The position numbers and the translations under genes are program-made. From positions 1,364,001-1,428,000 of the forward strand of contig NZ_SOBN01000001.1 of assembly GCF_004365705.1 (NCBI RefSeq): a stretch of 64,000 nucleotides of DNA, given 5' to 3'. Shown one piece after another: positions 40,483 to 49,695 of the stretch. Under the pieces are notes generated by a model. That model was not told the origin of the DNA. It was given only the letters and a program-made list of their open reading frames with translations, and made no database searches. Each line of letters begins with the position of its first letter. Position 1 is the first letter of the stretch. The DNA is from Streptomyces sp. 846.5. GTDB taxonomy: Bacteria > Actinomycetota > Actinomycetes > Streptomycetales > Streptomycetaceae.

Positions 40483-43210
40483 CGGTTGTCTCGCTCTCCT
40501 GCTGGATTCTCAGATGGCGCCGGGGCGGCGCGACATGGTGCGGCATCGGGGAGTTCCGGCCCCTGGTCCAGCCCTCGGCGAGGGCGGTCATGGTGGCCCG
40601 GGCGCCTTCGGGGCTGCGGGCGGTCCCGGTCGCGCCGACGCTCCGGGACGGACGGTCCTTGGGGGCCTCCCGCAGCTGGCTGGCCAGGCTGGCCTGGCGG
40701 ACCCGGTGCGGCAGCTCGTCCTCCCCGGTGGGGGCGGCCGCGGCCGCGGGACGGGGGGTCGGCGGCTGGGCCGGGACCGGCGCGGGGCCGCGCACCTCGG
40801 CCGGCCGGGGAGCCGGCTCGGCCGCCGGGTCCGGCACCGGCCTCGGCACGGAGCCGCCGCCGGGCGCCGCCCGGCCGGGGCCACGGCCGCCCGGAACGGG
40901 ACCGCTCGGCGCCGGGGCGCCCTGCGCGGACTCGCGCTGCGGCGGGCCGCCCGCCGAGACCCGGCCGGGGCCGCTCTTCGCAGTCCGGCCCGGCGCGGAG
41001 CCGACCGGCACCGGGCCGCTCGGACCGGTGTGGCCCAGGTGCGAACCGCCCGGCGCGGCGCCGCCGACCATCGGGGCCGGCTCGGACCGCACCCGCATCC
41101 GCTGCGGCGGCCGCTGCTCGGGCGCCGCGCGCCCGCTCGGCCCCACCTCCTCCAGCAGCGCGTTCGGCAGCAGCACCACCGCTGTGGTCCCGCCGTAGGC
41201 GGAGGTCCGCAGCGAGACCTGGATGTCATGGCGCTTCGCCAGCCGGCTGACCACGAACAGGCCGAACTGGTCGGTGTCGAACAGGTCGGCCTGCCGTGCG
41301 TCGGCGATCCTGCGGTTCGCCTCGGCCACCGCGTCCCGGCCCATGCCCAGGCCCCGGTCCTCGATCTCCAGCACATAGCCGGTGCCCACCTGCTCGCCGC
41401 CGAGGACCACCTTGGTGTGCGGGGGCGAGAAGCTGGTCGCGTTCTCGACCAGCTCGGCCACCAGGTGGGTGAGGTCGGCCACGGCCTTGCCGACCACCGA
41501 GGCCCCCGGCAGGTCGCGCACCTCCACCCGGGCGAAGTCCTCGACCTCGGCGACCGCCGAGCGGACCACGTCCAGCAGCGGGACGGCCCGGCGCCAGGCC
41601 CGTCCGGGGACCGCACCGGACAGGATGATCACGCCTTCGGCGTGCCGGCGCATCTGGGTGGTGAGGTGGTCCAGCCGGAACAGCCCCTCCAGCTCGGCCG
41701 GGTCGTCGGCCGCCCGCTCCATCCCGTCCAGCAGCGAGAGCTGACGGTGCACCAGCACCTGGCTGCGCCGGGCCAGATTGACCAGCACCCTGGCCACCCC
41801 GGCGCGTTCGACGGCGGCCCGGAGCGCGGCCCGGTGGACCGTGCTGAGCGCCTCGCCGACCTGGCCCAGCTCGTCGCTGCCGGCCCGGACCTGCGGCGCC
41901 TCGGCCTCCACGTCCACCTCGCCGCCCGCGCGCAGCCTGCCCAGCGCCTCCGGAAGCCTGCGCAGGGCCAGGTCGAGCGCGGAGTTGCGCAGCCCGACCA
42001 GCTCCTGCACCAGGTCGCGGCCGATCCGCACCGACACCACCAGCGAGACGATCACCGCCAGCAGCCCCAGCAGCATGGCCGCGCCGTTCCTGCTGAGGAA
42101 GACGATGCGGTACGGGTCGGCGCCCGCGGTGGCGCTCGCGCCCGCCGCGGTCTCGACGGCCGCCAGCTGCTGCCGGACCGAGTGCGCCGCGGCGGACCAG
42201 CTGCCCGCGGGGACCTGCCGTACCGCTCCGGTGCCGGCTCCCTGCGTCTTGACGGTGGCCTCCAGCTGCGCCAGGGCCTTGGCCTGACTGCCGTTCAGCA
42301 CCGCCAGATAGGCGTCCCGGTCGGCCGGACGCAGGTCGGCGACGGCACCGCCGACCAGGGCCTGCCGGGCGTAGAGCGCGCCGGTGAACTCCGCGTACTG
42401 GTCCTGGCTCATCCGCCCGGCCGCCTGGGCCGCCTGCACAGCGGTGTCCTCGCGGGCCAGCAGTTCATCGGCCCTGGCGAGCTGCAGCAGCACCCGGGCG
42501 TCCGAGGCGACCGCGGCGTCCTGCGCGTTCCCCTGCTGGGCCTCGGCGAGCGCGCCGTCGACGCCGAAGGCGGCCTCGATCACCGTCCCGTACCCGGTGA
42601 TGACGGACTGCCAGCCGACGATGCGGCCGGTGACCTGGCGGCGCAGCTCGGCGAGCCCGTCGCTCGCCGAGCCCAGGGCGTCCAGCCTGGACGGCAGCGC
42701 GGCGCTGAGCCCGGCACTGGCGGCGGCGCCGACCCGGATGTCGCCGTCCAGCATCGCCATCGTGCGGTCGGTGGCGCCGGAGGCCGCCGCGAGCGCCGAG
42801 GCGCGGGCCTGATCGGGGTCGGCGACGTAGGCGGCGGCCGCGGTGCGCTCGCCCTGGAGCGCGCCGACGGTGGCGGCGACCGGCGTGAGCAGGGTCGCGT
42901 CCACCTGCTTCAGCCGCACCAGGGCGTCGACGTTCTGCGCCGTGGTGACGGTGGCGAAGCCCCACAGCGCGATCAGCGACACCACCGGGACCATCAGCAG
43001 GCAGATCACCCGGGCGCGGACCGACCTGGGCGCCAGCGACCGGCCCGGAGCGTCGTCGGCGGACTCCGGGGAGCGGGACGGCAGCGGCGGCTCGTCGGCG
43101 GCGGGCGGGCCGGCGTGGGCGGGGCGGGGACGACCTCCACGGTCACGGCCCGCGTCGGTGACCGGGGCAGCCCCCCGTGGTCGGCGCATACGATCCTCAT
43201 TCCGCTTCAT
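40454..43210 (-). CDS. cvnA: Conservon sensor histidine kinase (CvnA-type) with nitrate-sensor-like domain
   Basis: A 918-residue membrane kinase. A basic/Pro-rich N-terminus and a membrane helix near residues 70-90 are followed by a long helical extracytoplasmic domain of the nitrate/nitrite-sensing (NIT) type, a second membrane helix near 385-405, and a HAMP-like linker. The ATPase domain has ELVENATSFSPPH (N-box) and EIEDRGLGMG (G1). The last 200 residues are Pro/Gly/Arg-rich and disordered. As in other conservons, the phospho-acceptor region is divergent, and a cognate response regulator is absent. It is the first gene of the leftward operon. Confidence 0.92.
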   Translation of the reverse strand: MKRNEDRMRRPRGAAPVTDAGRDRGGRPRPAHAGPPAADEPPLPSRSPESADDAPGRSLAPRSVRARVICLLMVPVVSLIALWGFATVTTAQNVDALVRLKQVDATLLTPVAATVGALQGERTAAAAYVADPDQARASALAAASGATDRTMAMLDGDIRVGAAASAGLSAALPSRLDALGSASDGLAELRRQVTGRIVGWQSVITGYGTVIEAAFGVDGALAEAQQGNAQDAAVASDARVLLQLARADELLAREDTAVQAAQAAGRMSQDQYAEFTGALYARQALVGGAVADLRPADRDAYLAVLNGSQAKALAQLEATVKTQGAGTGAVRQVPAGSWSAAAHSVRQQLAAVETAAGASATAGADPYRIVFLSRNGAAMLLGLLAVIVSLVVSVRIGRDLVQELVGLRNSALDLALRRLPEALGRLRAGGEVDVEAEAPQVRAGSDELGQVGEALSTVHRAALRAAVERAGVARVLVNLARRSQVLVHRQLSLLDGMERAADDPAELEGLFRLDHLTTQMRRHAEGVIILSGAVPGRAWRRAVPLLDVVRSAVAEVEDFARVEVRDLPGASVVGKAVADLTHLVAELVENATSFSPPHTKVVLGGEQVGTGYVLEIEDRGLGMGRDAVAEANRRIADARQADLFDTDQFGLFVVSRLAKRHDIQVSLRTSAYGGTTAVVLLPNALLEEVGPSGRAAPEQRPPQRMRVRSEPAPMVGGAAPGGSHLGHTGPSGPVPVGSAPGRTAKSGPGRVSAGGPPQRESAQGAPAPSGPVPGGRGPGRAAPGGGSVPRPVPDPAAEPAPRPAEVRGPAPVPAQPPTPRPAAAAAPTGEDELPHRVRQASLASQLREAPKDRPSRSVGATGTARSPEGARATMTALAEGWTRGRNSPMPHHVAPPRRHLRIQQESETTDARDDELLR

Positions 43211-43247
43211 CGGCTGGTCTGCCGGCTTTCCCTCGGATGGCTTTTGC

Positions 43248-44057
43248 TCAGAGCGACGGCGAGGCCGGGGCCGCCGCGGGCGCGGCCTGCGCCCGCAGTT
43301 GCTCGGCGCCTACGGCGGCGGCCCGTTCCTGCGCGGTGGGTGACAGCGCGACGAACGCCGCGGTCAGGAACAGGAACGAGCCCAACCCCACCACCAGCGG
43401 GAAGACGAACTGCATCACCGTCGCCCCGGGCAGCGTCGCCTGGTCGGGACGGACCACGACGGTGACCGCGGCCATCCCGGTGTAGTGCATGGAACTGACG
43501 GCGACCCCCATCACCAGCGCCGCCGCGCCGGCGGCCACCGGGCCGCGGATGTTCAGCCCGGCCCACAGCGCGGCCGTCGCGGCCACCACCGCGATCAGCA
43601 CGGAGACCGCGACCGTCGCCGGGCGGTAGCCGACGTCGCCGTGCAGGCGCAGCGCGTACATGCCCAGGTAGTGCATGGCGGCGACGCCCAGCCCGGTGGT
43701 GAACCCGCCCACCAGCAGCGACCGGCCCCGGTGCCGTCCGTAGCCGACCGCGAAGACGCCCAGGGCGACGAAGAACACCGCCACCAGCAGGCTGAGCACG
43801 GTGAGCGGGACGTCGTAGCGGATCTCCGAGCCGGTGACGGTGAAGCCGAGCATGGCGACGAAGTGCATGGTCCAGATCCCCGACCCGATCGCCGCGGCGG
43901 CGGTCAGCAGCCAGTTGCGTTTGGAGCGGCCCTCCGCGGTCAGCGCCCGGACCGTGCAGCGCAGGCCGAGGGCGGAGCCGAGGAGGGCCATCGCATAGGA
44001 CAGGATCGGGGTGAGCCAGCCGTAGCCGAGCTCGGTCATGCTTCCCATTCCGGGCAT
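43248..44057 (-). CDS. MHYT-domain membrane sensor protein
   Basis: A 269-residue seven-helix protein with three MHYT-type motifs (TMHFVAM, AMHYLGM, SMHYTGM) on alternating helices. These motifs are proposed to bind copper and sense O2, CO or NO at the outer membrane face. No GGDEF/EAL or kinase domain follows, only a short Ala-rich tail. The start at 44057 follows GGAGGT. It lies 37 bases upstream of the conservon kinase on the same strand, so it may be transcribed with it and feed a redox or gas signal to it. Confidence 0.9.
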   Translation of the reverse strand: MPGMGSMTELGYGWLTPILSYAMALLGSALGLRCTVRALTAEGRSKRNWLLTAAAAIGSGIWTMHFVAMLGFTVTGSEIRYDVPLTVLSLLVAVFFVALGVFAVGYGRHRGRSLLVGGFTTGLGVAAMHYLGMYALRLHGDVGYRPATVAVSVLIAVVAATAALWAGLNIRGPVAAGAAALVMGVAVSSMHYTGMAAVTVVVRPDQATLPGATVMQFVFPLVVGLGSFLFLTAAFVALSPTAQERAAAVGAEQLRAQAAPAAAPASPSL

Positions 44058-44245
44058 GGCACCTCCCTGCGTCGTGGGCGTACGCCGGTTCAGCAATCCG
44101 CTCACCGGGCGCCGGGGACGCTACTCGCTGTGTTCGCCCGATTACCTGAATTCCTGCGAAAGTTCGGCACTCCCGCTCCGCATGTGCTGCACTGGTGTGC
44201 TTCCGTCCGCCTCGCTCCGGAAGCGGTGCCACTAGGCTCGTGCAG

Positions 44246-45007
44246 GTGAGCGACAGACCGGCGCACCCCCAGCGTGAGTTCCGTACCGAGGACCTGGCCA
44301 GGGAGGCCGGAATCCCGGTACGCACCCTGCGCTTCTACCGCGAGAAGCGGCTGCTGCCCCCGCCCCGGCGCGAGGGCCGGATCGCCTGGTACTCCGAGGA
44401 CCACCTGGCCCGGCTGCGGATCATCGGCGACCTGCTGGAGCGCGGGCACACCCTCGGCGGGATCGCCGAGCTGCTGGCGGCCTGGGAGAGCGGCCGCGAC
44501 GTGGCCGAACTGCTGGGCCTGGAAGCGGCGATAGCGACTCCGTGGTCGGAGGAGACCCCGGTGCCGATGACACGCACCGAGCTGGACCAGGCCTACTCGG
44601 GACAGGCCGACGCCGAGGCCCTGGCCGAGGCGGTCGCGCTCGGCTATCTGACCGTGGAGGGCGACCGGGTCAGCCACATCAGCCGCCGGCTCCTGGACGC
44701 GTCCGCCGAACTGGTCGCCGAGGGCATCCCGCTGGTCGCGGTGCTGGAGGTCGCGCATGGCGTCAGGGCCAGCGCGGACGCCCTCGCCGACCTCTTCGTC
44801 GATCTGGTGAACAAGCAGCTGCTGGGCAAGCTGGGTTCACGGCTGACGACGGGTGAGACGGCACGCCTCGCCGACACCCTGGCCCGGCTGCGGCCGGTGG
44901 CCAGGACCGTGGTCGACGTGGAGTTCGCGCTGGCGATGGACCGCAGGGTGCAGGGCGAGCTGGGCGCGGTGCTGAGCCGCGCAGCCCGCGAGGACCCGTC
45001 GCACTGA
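44246..45007 (+). CDS. MerR-family transcriptional regulator
   Basis: A 253-residue MerR protein. The winged helix is FRTEDLAREAGIPVRTLRFYREKRLLPPPRREGRIAWY (from 44276 to 44390), followed by DHLARLRIIGDLLERGHTLGGIAELL. A C-terminal helical domain of about 150 residues lacks metal-binding cysteines, so it probably senses an organic ligand or has another input. GTG at 44246 has no ribosome-binding site; TAGGCT at 44233-44238 could be the -10 box of a leaderless transcript. Divergent from the MHYT gene. Confidence 0.9.
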   Translation: MSDRPAHPQREFRTEDLAREAGIPVRTLRFYREKRLLPPPRREGRIAWYSEDHLARLRIIGDLLERGHTLGGIAELLAAWESGRDVAELLGLEAAIATPWSEETPVPMTRTELDQAYSGQADAEALAEAVALGYLTVEGDRVSHISRRLLDASAELVAEGIPLVAVLEVAHGVRASADALADLFVDLVNKQLLGKLGSRLTTGETARLADTLARLRPVARTVVDVEFALAMDRRVQGELGAVLSRAAREDPSH

Positions 45008-45040
45008 CTTCCGATCTGTCCGGTCGGTCCCCAGCGGGCG

Positions 45041-45910
45041 TCAGGCCTCGGGGAAGTCGCCGACCGGCATCCGCAGTCCCATCGACTCGGCCACCCGCGC
45101 GCCCAGCGGCGCGGCCAGCTCGTGCAGCCGGCGGCAGCGGTCCGGTCCCAGGGCCCGCCAGGGCGCGGCGGCCAGACGGTCCGTCATCGACTCGACCTGC
45201 TCGCGCAGGGCGGCGCCGTCCGGCGTCAGTTCGCCCTCCGGGGTGAGCAGCCCGCGCGCGGCCAGCCGCTCGGTCCCGGCCTGCCAGGCGGCGTCGTCCC
45301 AGCCGCGCCGGGGCTGCAGGCTCCTCCTGCGCTCGGCTCCGGTGGCGACGATGCTGGTCAGCGCCTCGACCGCGTCCAGTTCGGCCGCGAGCAGCGCGGT
45401 GTTGTGGCCGTCCCCGCGCCACTCGCGCAGGGTGGTCGCCGCCTGCCACAGCGCCAGATGCGGCTGGTCCGGCACCGGGAGCGCCGCGTTGGCCGCGCCG
45501 AGCGGCCGTCCGTAGGGCGCCGCGGCGCAGGCCGCCGCAGCCTCGACGGCGAGCTCCGCCGCCTCGGCCAGCTCCGGCGAGGCGAGCAGCTCCGCCCCGA
45601 GGGCGTCGCGGAGCCCGGCGTCCACGGCTTCGAGGCGCAGTGCGAGCAGCTTCTCGGCGCCGCAGTCGCGGACGTGGGACAGCTCCAGCGCGGTCAGCGC
45701 GGGGTCGAAGTGGTAGAAGATCGCGTCGACCACGGCGGTGGCGGCATCGCCCAGCGGCGCGATCCGCCCGGCGAAGTAGGGGCTCCAGGGGCGGTCCAGG
45801 CCGGCCTCCTTGAAGACGGCGAGCGTGGCGGGCGCGAAGACCACGGCCAGGTGGTAGGGCTCCAGCAGGTCGCGCATCGAGCGGGTGATCCGCAGCTCCA
45901 GGGGTCGCAT
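45041..45910 (-). CDS. SCO6745-type hypothetical protein
   Basis: A 289-residue, all-helical, Ala-rich protein that resembles the SCO6745 family of actinobacterial proteins. It has MRDLLEPYHLAVVFAP and GLDRPWSPYFAGRIAPLG near the start, DGHNTALLAAELDAVEAL in the middle and WDDAAWQAGTERLAARGLL in a winged-helix-like C-terminus. No function is established. The start at 45910 was taken where the conserved-looking sequence begins. Convergent with the MerR gene, 33 bases apart, and divergent from the DHA2 exporter. Confidence 0.75.
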   Translation of the reverse strand: MRPLELRITRSMRDLLEPYHLAVVFAPATLAVFKEAGLDRPWSPYFAGRIAPLGDAATAVVDAIFYHFDPALTALELSHVRDCGAEKLLALRLEAVDAGLRDALGAELLASPELAEAAELAVEAAAACAAAPYGRPLGAANAALPVPDQPHLALWQAATTLREWRGDGHNTALLAAELDAVEALTSIVATGAERRRSLQPRRGWDDAAWQAGTERLAARGLLTPEGELTPDGAALREQVESMTDRLAAAPWRALGPDRCRRLHELAAPLGARVAESMGLRMPVGDFPEA

Positions 45911-45970
45911 GCGCTCAGCGTAGGACAGGTGCTTCGGAGTGTGAACACTTGCTGCACTGAACCTTTTAAC

Positions 45971-45999
45971 TTGACTACCTAAAGCATTGGGCCTAAGGT
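45971..45999 (+). promoter_or_regulatory. Near-consensus sigma-70 type promoter for the MFS exporter
   Basis: TTGACT and TAAGGT are separated by 17 bases in an A/T-rich gap, about 67 bases before the MFS start. This is an unusually clean housekeeping-type promoter for this DNA. Confidence 0.7.
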
Positions 46000-46065
46000 C
46001 TTCGTTATTGCTTGATGAACTAAAGCATCCAGTACCTGAACCTTTCGAAGGACCGCTGCCACACC

Positions 46066-47634
46066 ATGAGCCACGCCGTCTCCTCATCAACCGCCCCAGC
46101 GCCGGCGTCCGCGTCCGCGCGGCGCGGCAGCACCCCGCTGATCGCCGCGCTCGGGCTGGCGGCTGTGGTCGTCGCCATGGCGCAGACCCAGGTCATCCCG
46201 ATCCTCACGCTGCTCGGCACCGACCTGCACGCCAGCGCCGCGGGCGTCAGCTGGGTCACCACCGCCACGCTGCTCTCGGCCGCCGTGTTCACCCCGCTGC
46301 TGGGCCGCGTCGGCGACCAGTACGGCAAGAAGCGCACGCTGCTGGCCGTCCTGGTGGTCATGGTGATCGGCTCAGTACTGGCCGCGGCCACCACCTCGCT
46401 GGCGCTGCTGATCGTCGCCCGGGTGCTCCAGGGCTCGGCCACCGCGATCTTCCCGCTGGCGCTGTCGATCATCCGTGACGAGGTCCCGCGCGAGAAGCTG
46501 CACGGCGCGATGGCGCTGGTCAGCAGCACCCTCGCGTTCGGCAGCGGTCTTTCCCTGGTCGTCACCGGGCTGCTCACCCAGGGCGCCCACCCCGACTACC
46601 ACTCGGTGTTCTGGTTCTCCACCGGCGTCTCGGCGCTGGCCCTGGTCGCCGTCGCCTTCCTGGTCCCCGACGGCGGCGTCCGCACCGGCGGCCGCATCGA
46701 CTTCCTGGGTGCGAGCACGCTGGCCGTCTTCCTGGTCCTGCTGCTGCTGGGCATCTCCCAGGGCCACACCTGGGGCTGGCCCTCCGGCCGGATCATCGGC
46801 TGCTTCGTCGGCGCCGTGGTGATGGCGGCGGTCTGGGTCCTGGTCGAACGCAAGGTCGCCAACCCGCTGGTCGACATGAAGATGTTCGTCCACCGCCAGG
46901 TCGCCTTCACCAACGTCGCCGGACTGTTCGTCGGCTTCGCCTCCTTCGCGATGTTCATCGGCGTCTCCTACCTGGTGCAGATGCCGGCGCAGCTGACCGG
47001 ATACGGCTTCACCGCCTCGGTGCTGCGCGCCTCCACCGAGTACCTGCTGCCCAGCACCCTGGTCTCGCTGGTCGCCGCACCGGTCGGCGGCATCCTGGTC
47101 CGCCGCATCGGCGCCCGCTACACCCTCGCCATCGGCTCCCTGGTCGGCGTCGCCGGCTTCGCCTGGCTCGCCTGGGGCCACGGCTCCACCCCGAACGTGA
47201 TCGCCGCCGGCATCCTCGCCGGTATCGCCATCGCCTTCGGCTACGCCTCGATGCCGGCCCTGATCGCGGCCAGCGTCCCGGTCGAGCAGACCGGGATCGC
47301 CAACGGCATCAACTCCATCTCCCGATCGGTCGGCAGCTCCATCGCCTCCGCCGTGGTCACCTCGCTGCTGGCCTCCAAGCTGATCAGCGGACTCCCGGCC
47401 GGCGTCCCCCCGCTGCCCGCCGAGAGCCAGTTCACCACCAGCTTCGTCCTCGCCGCCGGGGCCCTGCTGCTCACCATCGCCGTGGCCCTCTTCGGCCTCA
47501 CCCGCCACAGCCGCCCCATGGCCACCACCCCGGTGGCCACCGCGGTCCTCGCCGAGGCCAAGGCCGAACTCAAGGCCGAGGCCCGGGCCGAAGCCCTGGA
47601 GGACGCCCGGGTCCAGGCCGACGCCAAGGCCTGA
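46066..47634 (+). CDS. MFS exporter, DHA2 (14-helix) type
   Basis: A 522-residue transporter with about 14 membrane helices. Motif A reads GRVGDQYGKKR after helix 2, and motif C-like Gly/Pro residues lie in helix 5. The C-terminal 35 residues are a highly charged Ala/Glu/Lys stretch (KAELKAEARAEALEDA) likely to be helical in the cytoplasm. The DHA2 class expels drugs or toxic metabolites by proton antiport. A near-consensus promoter precedes it, and a perfect 17-base hairpin follows the stop. The regulator is not clear; the MerR gene is 1 kb away beyond a convergent gene. Confidence 0.9.
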   Translation: MSHAVSSSTAPAPASASARRGSTPLIAALGLAAVVVAMAQTQVIPILTLLGTDLHASAAGVSWVTTATLLSAAVFTPLLGRVGDQYGKKRTLLAVLVVMVIGSVLAAATTSLALLIVARVLQGSATAIFPLALSIIRDEVPREKLHGAMALVSSTLAFGSGLSLVVTGLLTQGAHPDYHSVFWFSTGVSALALVAVAFLVPDGGVRTGGRIDFLGASTLAVFLVLLLLGISQGHTWGWPSGRIIGCFVGAVVMAAVWVLVERKVANPLVDMKMFVHRQVAFTNVAGLFVGFASFAMFIGVSYLVQMPAQLTGYGFTASVLRASTEYLLPSTLVSLVAAPVGGILVRRIGARYTLAIGSLVGVAGFAWLAWGHGSTPNVIAAGILAGIAIAFGYASMPALIAASVPVEQTGIANGINSISRSVGSSIASAVVTSLLASKLISGLPAGVPPLPAESQFTTSFVLAAGALLLTIAVALFGLTRHSRPMATTPVATAVLAEAKAELKAEARAEALEDARVQADAKA

Positions 47635-47650
47635 CCCCGCGACACCCCCC

Positions 47651-47701
47651 GAAGCCGCTGCCCGCCCCGGTCCTGCACGGACCCGGGCGGGCAGCGGCTT
47701 C
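47651..47701. terminator. Strong bidirectional terminator
   Basis: A perfect 17-base stem pairs 47651-47667 with 47685-47701. The 17-base loop has its own GGTCC/GGACC pair. It lies between the convergent MFS exporter and the 154-residue protein gene, so it can serve both. Confidence 0.9.
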
Positions 47702-47718
47702 GTGTGCGGGCACGCGGC

Positions 47719-48183
47719 TCAGTACTGGCCCTTGATCACAAAATAGGAGCCGCGGATCACGCCGGCCAGCTTCGACTTCTGACGCGCGAACTTGAAGCGC
47801 GTGGCCAACTCCTCGGGAACGTCCATGCCCTCCGAGAGCTTGAACCCGACGGCGCGCTTCGCTCCTTCTTCGATGCCGTACATCACGTTGACCGACAGGC
47901 CGGACTCGTAGAACACGTAGTCCATCCGAAGACCGTCCACCTCGAAGGAGGTCACCTCCAGCGGGCGGGCGGAGACGACGATCTCCCGCTCCTCGGCGAG
48001 AATGCGGTTCACCCGGTCAAGCGTCCCGGGCGCCTCGCTCGCCGGGCTCACGGTGAAGACGTGATCGTACTTGTTCTTGAAATACCGCGCCTCGTTGGCG
48101 CGCAGTCCAGCCAGGGAATCGGCGACGGGGGACGATTCCAGACCGACAGTGGACACATTCACGAAGTCGACGACGTACGCCAT
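47719..48183 (-). CDS. Unrecognised 154-residue protein, second gene of ATPase module
   Basis: I do not recognise this protein. It starts AYVVDFVNVSTVGLESSP, contains YFKNKYDHVFTVSP and MDYVFYESGLSVNVMYGIEEGAKRAVGFKL (about 47870-47960), and ends GVIRGSYFVIKGQY. It has no signal peptide, membrane helix or cysteine. It is richer in Tyr, Phe, Lys and Asn than its neighbours and has visibly lower third-position GC, which fits recent transfer. GGAGG lies four bases before the ATG. It follows the ATPase gene by 33 bases on the same strand and ends at the bidirectional terminator, so the two form one operon. Confidence 0.75.
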   Translation of the reverse strand: MAYVVDFVNVSTVGLESSPVADSLAGLRANEARYFKNKYDHVFTVSPASEAPGTLDRVNRILAEEREIVVSARPLEVTSFEVDGLRMDYVFYESGLSVNVMYGIEEGAKRAVGFKLSEGMDVPEELATRFKFARQKSKLAGVIRGSYFVIKGQY

Positions 48184-48216
48184 GGATCCTCCAGGAGACG
48201 ATCTCTCAAGGCGACT

Positions 48217-49644
48217 TTAGTGCCACTCCCGGCGCCAGGCACGGAGCAGATCCTCCGGGCCGTAGCCGGCCTGAAGCCCGGAGCAGCTGATCCCGTTTCG
48301 GGAGACCGCGACGAGTGGGACGGGATCGTCGGTGAGCGCGGCTCGGTGCTTGTGCAGTGCGGCCAGGTCATGGGCATCGAACGTCGACGTCTCCAGCCAC
48401 TTGACCGATCCCAGGAACAGCAGCCGTTTGGCCACCGGCTGACGGTCGGCGCCGACGAGATCGATCTCGACGTCATTGCTGCGGGTCCAGTAGCCGCCGA
48501 CGACAGGTGCGGCCGGCAGATCGCCGTCCGGCAGGAGACGGGCGAGCGACTCGCGGATCAGTGGTTCGACGGCGCGGCCTCGCCAGCTTGTCCACTGTTC
48601 CCTTGTGCGGGCCAGGGCGAGGTCCCCTCGCATGCGTTCGATCTCCGCCATGTGCGGGCCGAGGAATGCCAGCCAGAAGCGCAGATAGGGATCCGCCACC
48701 CGGTAACGGCGCTCCTTGGAGGGGTGCAGGGAGATCGGAAGTTCTGCCGCGACGACGCGTTTGTCGATCAGCAGGTCGGCTGCCCGGGTGAGGGTGCTGT
48801 GGGAAATGCCACCGGCGGCCCGGGCGATATTGGTGAAAGTCCGCTCACCCGACCCGATCGCCCGCAACACCTCCCTGCTCATCGCCTGCGAGGGGAATTC
48901 CGCGGCCAGCGACCGTTCCGCCGAGACCAGCAGGGCCGAGATCGGATTCTGCAAGGCCGTGTCGAGGAACTCCCACATGGACGTCCCGGCCTGCCATTCA
49001 CGGCAGATCAGGGGAAGCCCTCCCGTGATCAGCGCGGCGTCGAATGCGTCGGCGGGCTCCAGATCGAGCATCTCTGCGATGTCAGCCGGATTGAGCGGGC
49101 CCACGACCATCTCACGCCCTCGCTGATGGAACGGACGGTCGTAGCTGTCGAGAGCCTCCATCATCGACAGGTCCGAGCCGACCAGCAGCAGCAGGACGGG
49201 CTTGCGGCTGAGCAGCCGGTCCCAGGAGCGCTGCAGCATGCCCTCAAAGGCGTCGATGCGCTCCATGAGATAGGGCACCTCGTCGATCACCACCACACTC
49301 GGGGTGTCGTCGGGAAGGATCTCCGCCAGCAGCCGGAAGGCCGCGTTCCACTGGCTCGGCGTCTCCTCGGCGAAGAGGGCACGGTCCGGCAGGGTGGAAC
49401 TGAGGACGGCATCGAGCAGCTCTGCCAGTTCATCCTCGGTGGAGCCGCCGGCAGCGGTGAAGAACAGGTTGGGCACCGCCTCCTGCCGGAGGAACTCCTC
49501 GACCAGCGTCGACTTGCCGACACGCCGTCGACCGCGCATCAGGACGCACTGGCCGGGCTGGGCATCGCCGACGGCTCCACGAACCTCACCGAGCGCAGCA
49601 CGCAGCGTACGCAGCTCGCGATCCCGACCGATGAAGCGTTGCAT
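48217..49644 (-). CDS. ATPase_2/DUF234-type ATP-binding protein
   Basis: A 475-residue protein of the archaeal-type ATPase (STAND-like) family. It opens RFIGRDRELRTLRAAL. Walker A is MRGRRRVGKSTLVEEF, Walker B is SVVVIDEVPYL, and LLLVGSDLSMM is a sensor. A winged-helix part follows (RTFTNIARAAGGISHSTLTRAADLL). The C-terminus is DUF234-like, with NDVEIDLVGA and LFLGSVKWLE resembling a PD-(D/E)xK nuclease core in which the usual Glu before Lys is Ser/Val. Such proteins are common in mobile or accessory DNA; function is not established. Start at 49644; the upstream reading to 49704 crosses a 14-base palindrome. Confidence 0.85.
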   Translation of the reverse strand: MQRFIGRDRELRTLRAALGEVRGAVGDAQPGQCVLMRGRRRVGKSTLVEEFLRQEAVPNLFFTAAGGSTEDELAELLDAVLSSTLPDRALFAEETPSQWNAAFRLLAEILPDDTPSVVVIDEVPYLMERIDAFEGMLQRSWDRLLSRKPVLLLLVGSDLSMMEALDSYDRPFHQRGREMVVGPLNPADIAEMLDLEPADAFDAALITGGLPLICREWQAGTSMWEFLDTALQNPISALLVSAERSLAAEFPSQAMSREVLRAIGSGERTFTNIARAAGGISHSTLTRAADLLIDKRVVAAELPISLHPSKERRYRVADPYLRFWLAFLGPHMAEIERMRGDLALARTREQWTSWRGRAVEPLIRESLARLLPDGDLPAAPVVGGYWTRSNDVEIDLVGADRQPVAKRLLFLGSVKWLETSTFDAHDLAALHKHRAALTDDPVPLVAVSRNGISCSGLQAGYGPEDLLRAWRREWH

Positions 49645-49661
49645 GAGAGGAGATCCCGTCG

Positions 49662-49695
49662 CTGGAGATAGTATCGCAAGAGATACTATCTCCAG
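49662..49695. promoter_or_regulatory. 14-base perfect inverted repeat upstream of ATPase module
   Basis: CTGGAGATAGTATC pairs exactly with GATACTATCTCCAG across a six-base spacer. It lies 18 bases before the ATPase start and 18 bases before the divergent mycothiol-isomerase-like gene. TAGTAT and TACTAT in the arms look like -10 hexamers, so a bound protein would cover promoters in both directions. Confidence 0.65.

Noticed and set aside
40514-43465. Long rightward frame of 983 residues
   Set aside because: Antisense shadow of the conservon kinase; composition is Gly/Arg/His-rich and it lacks any domain.
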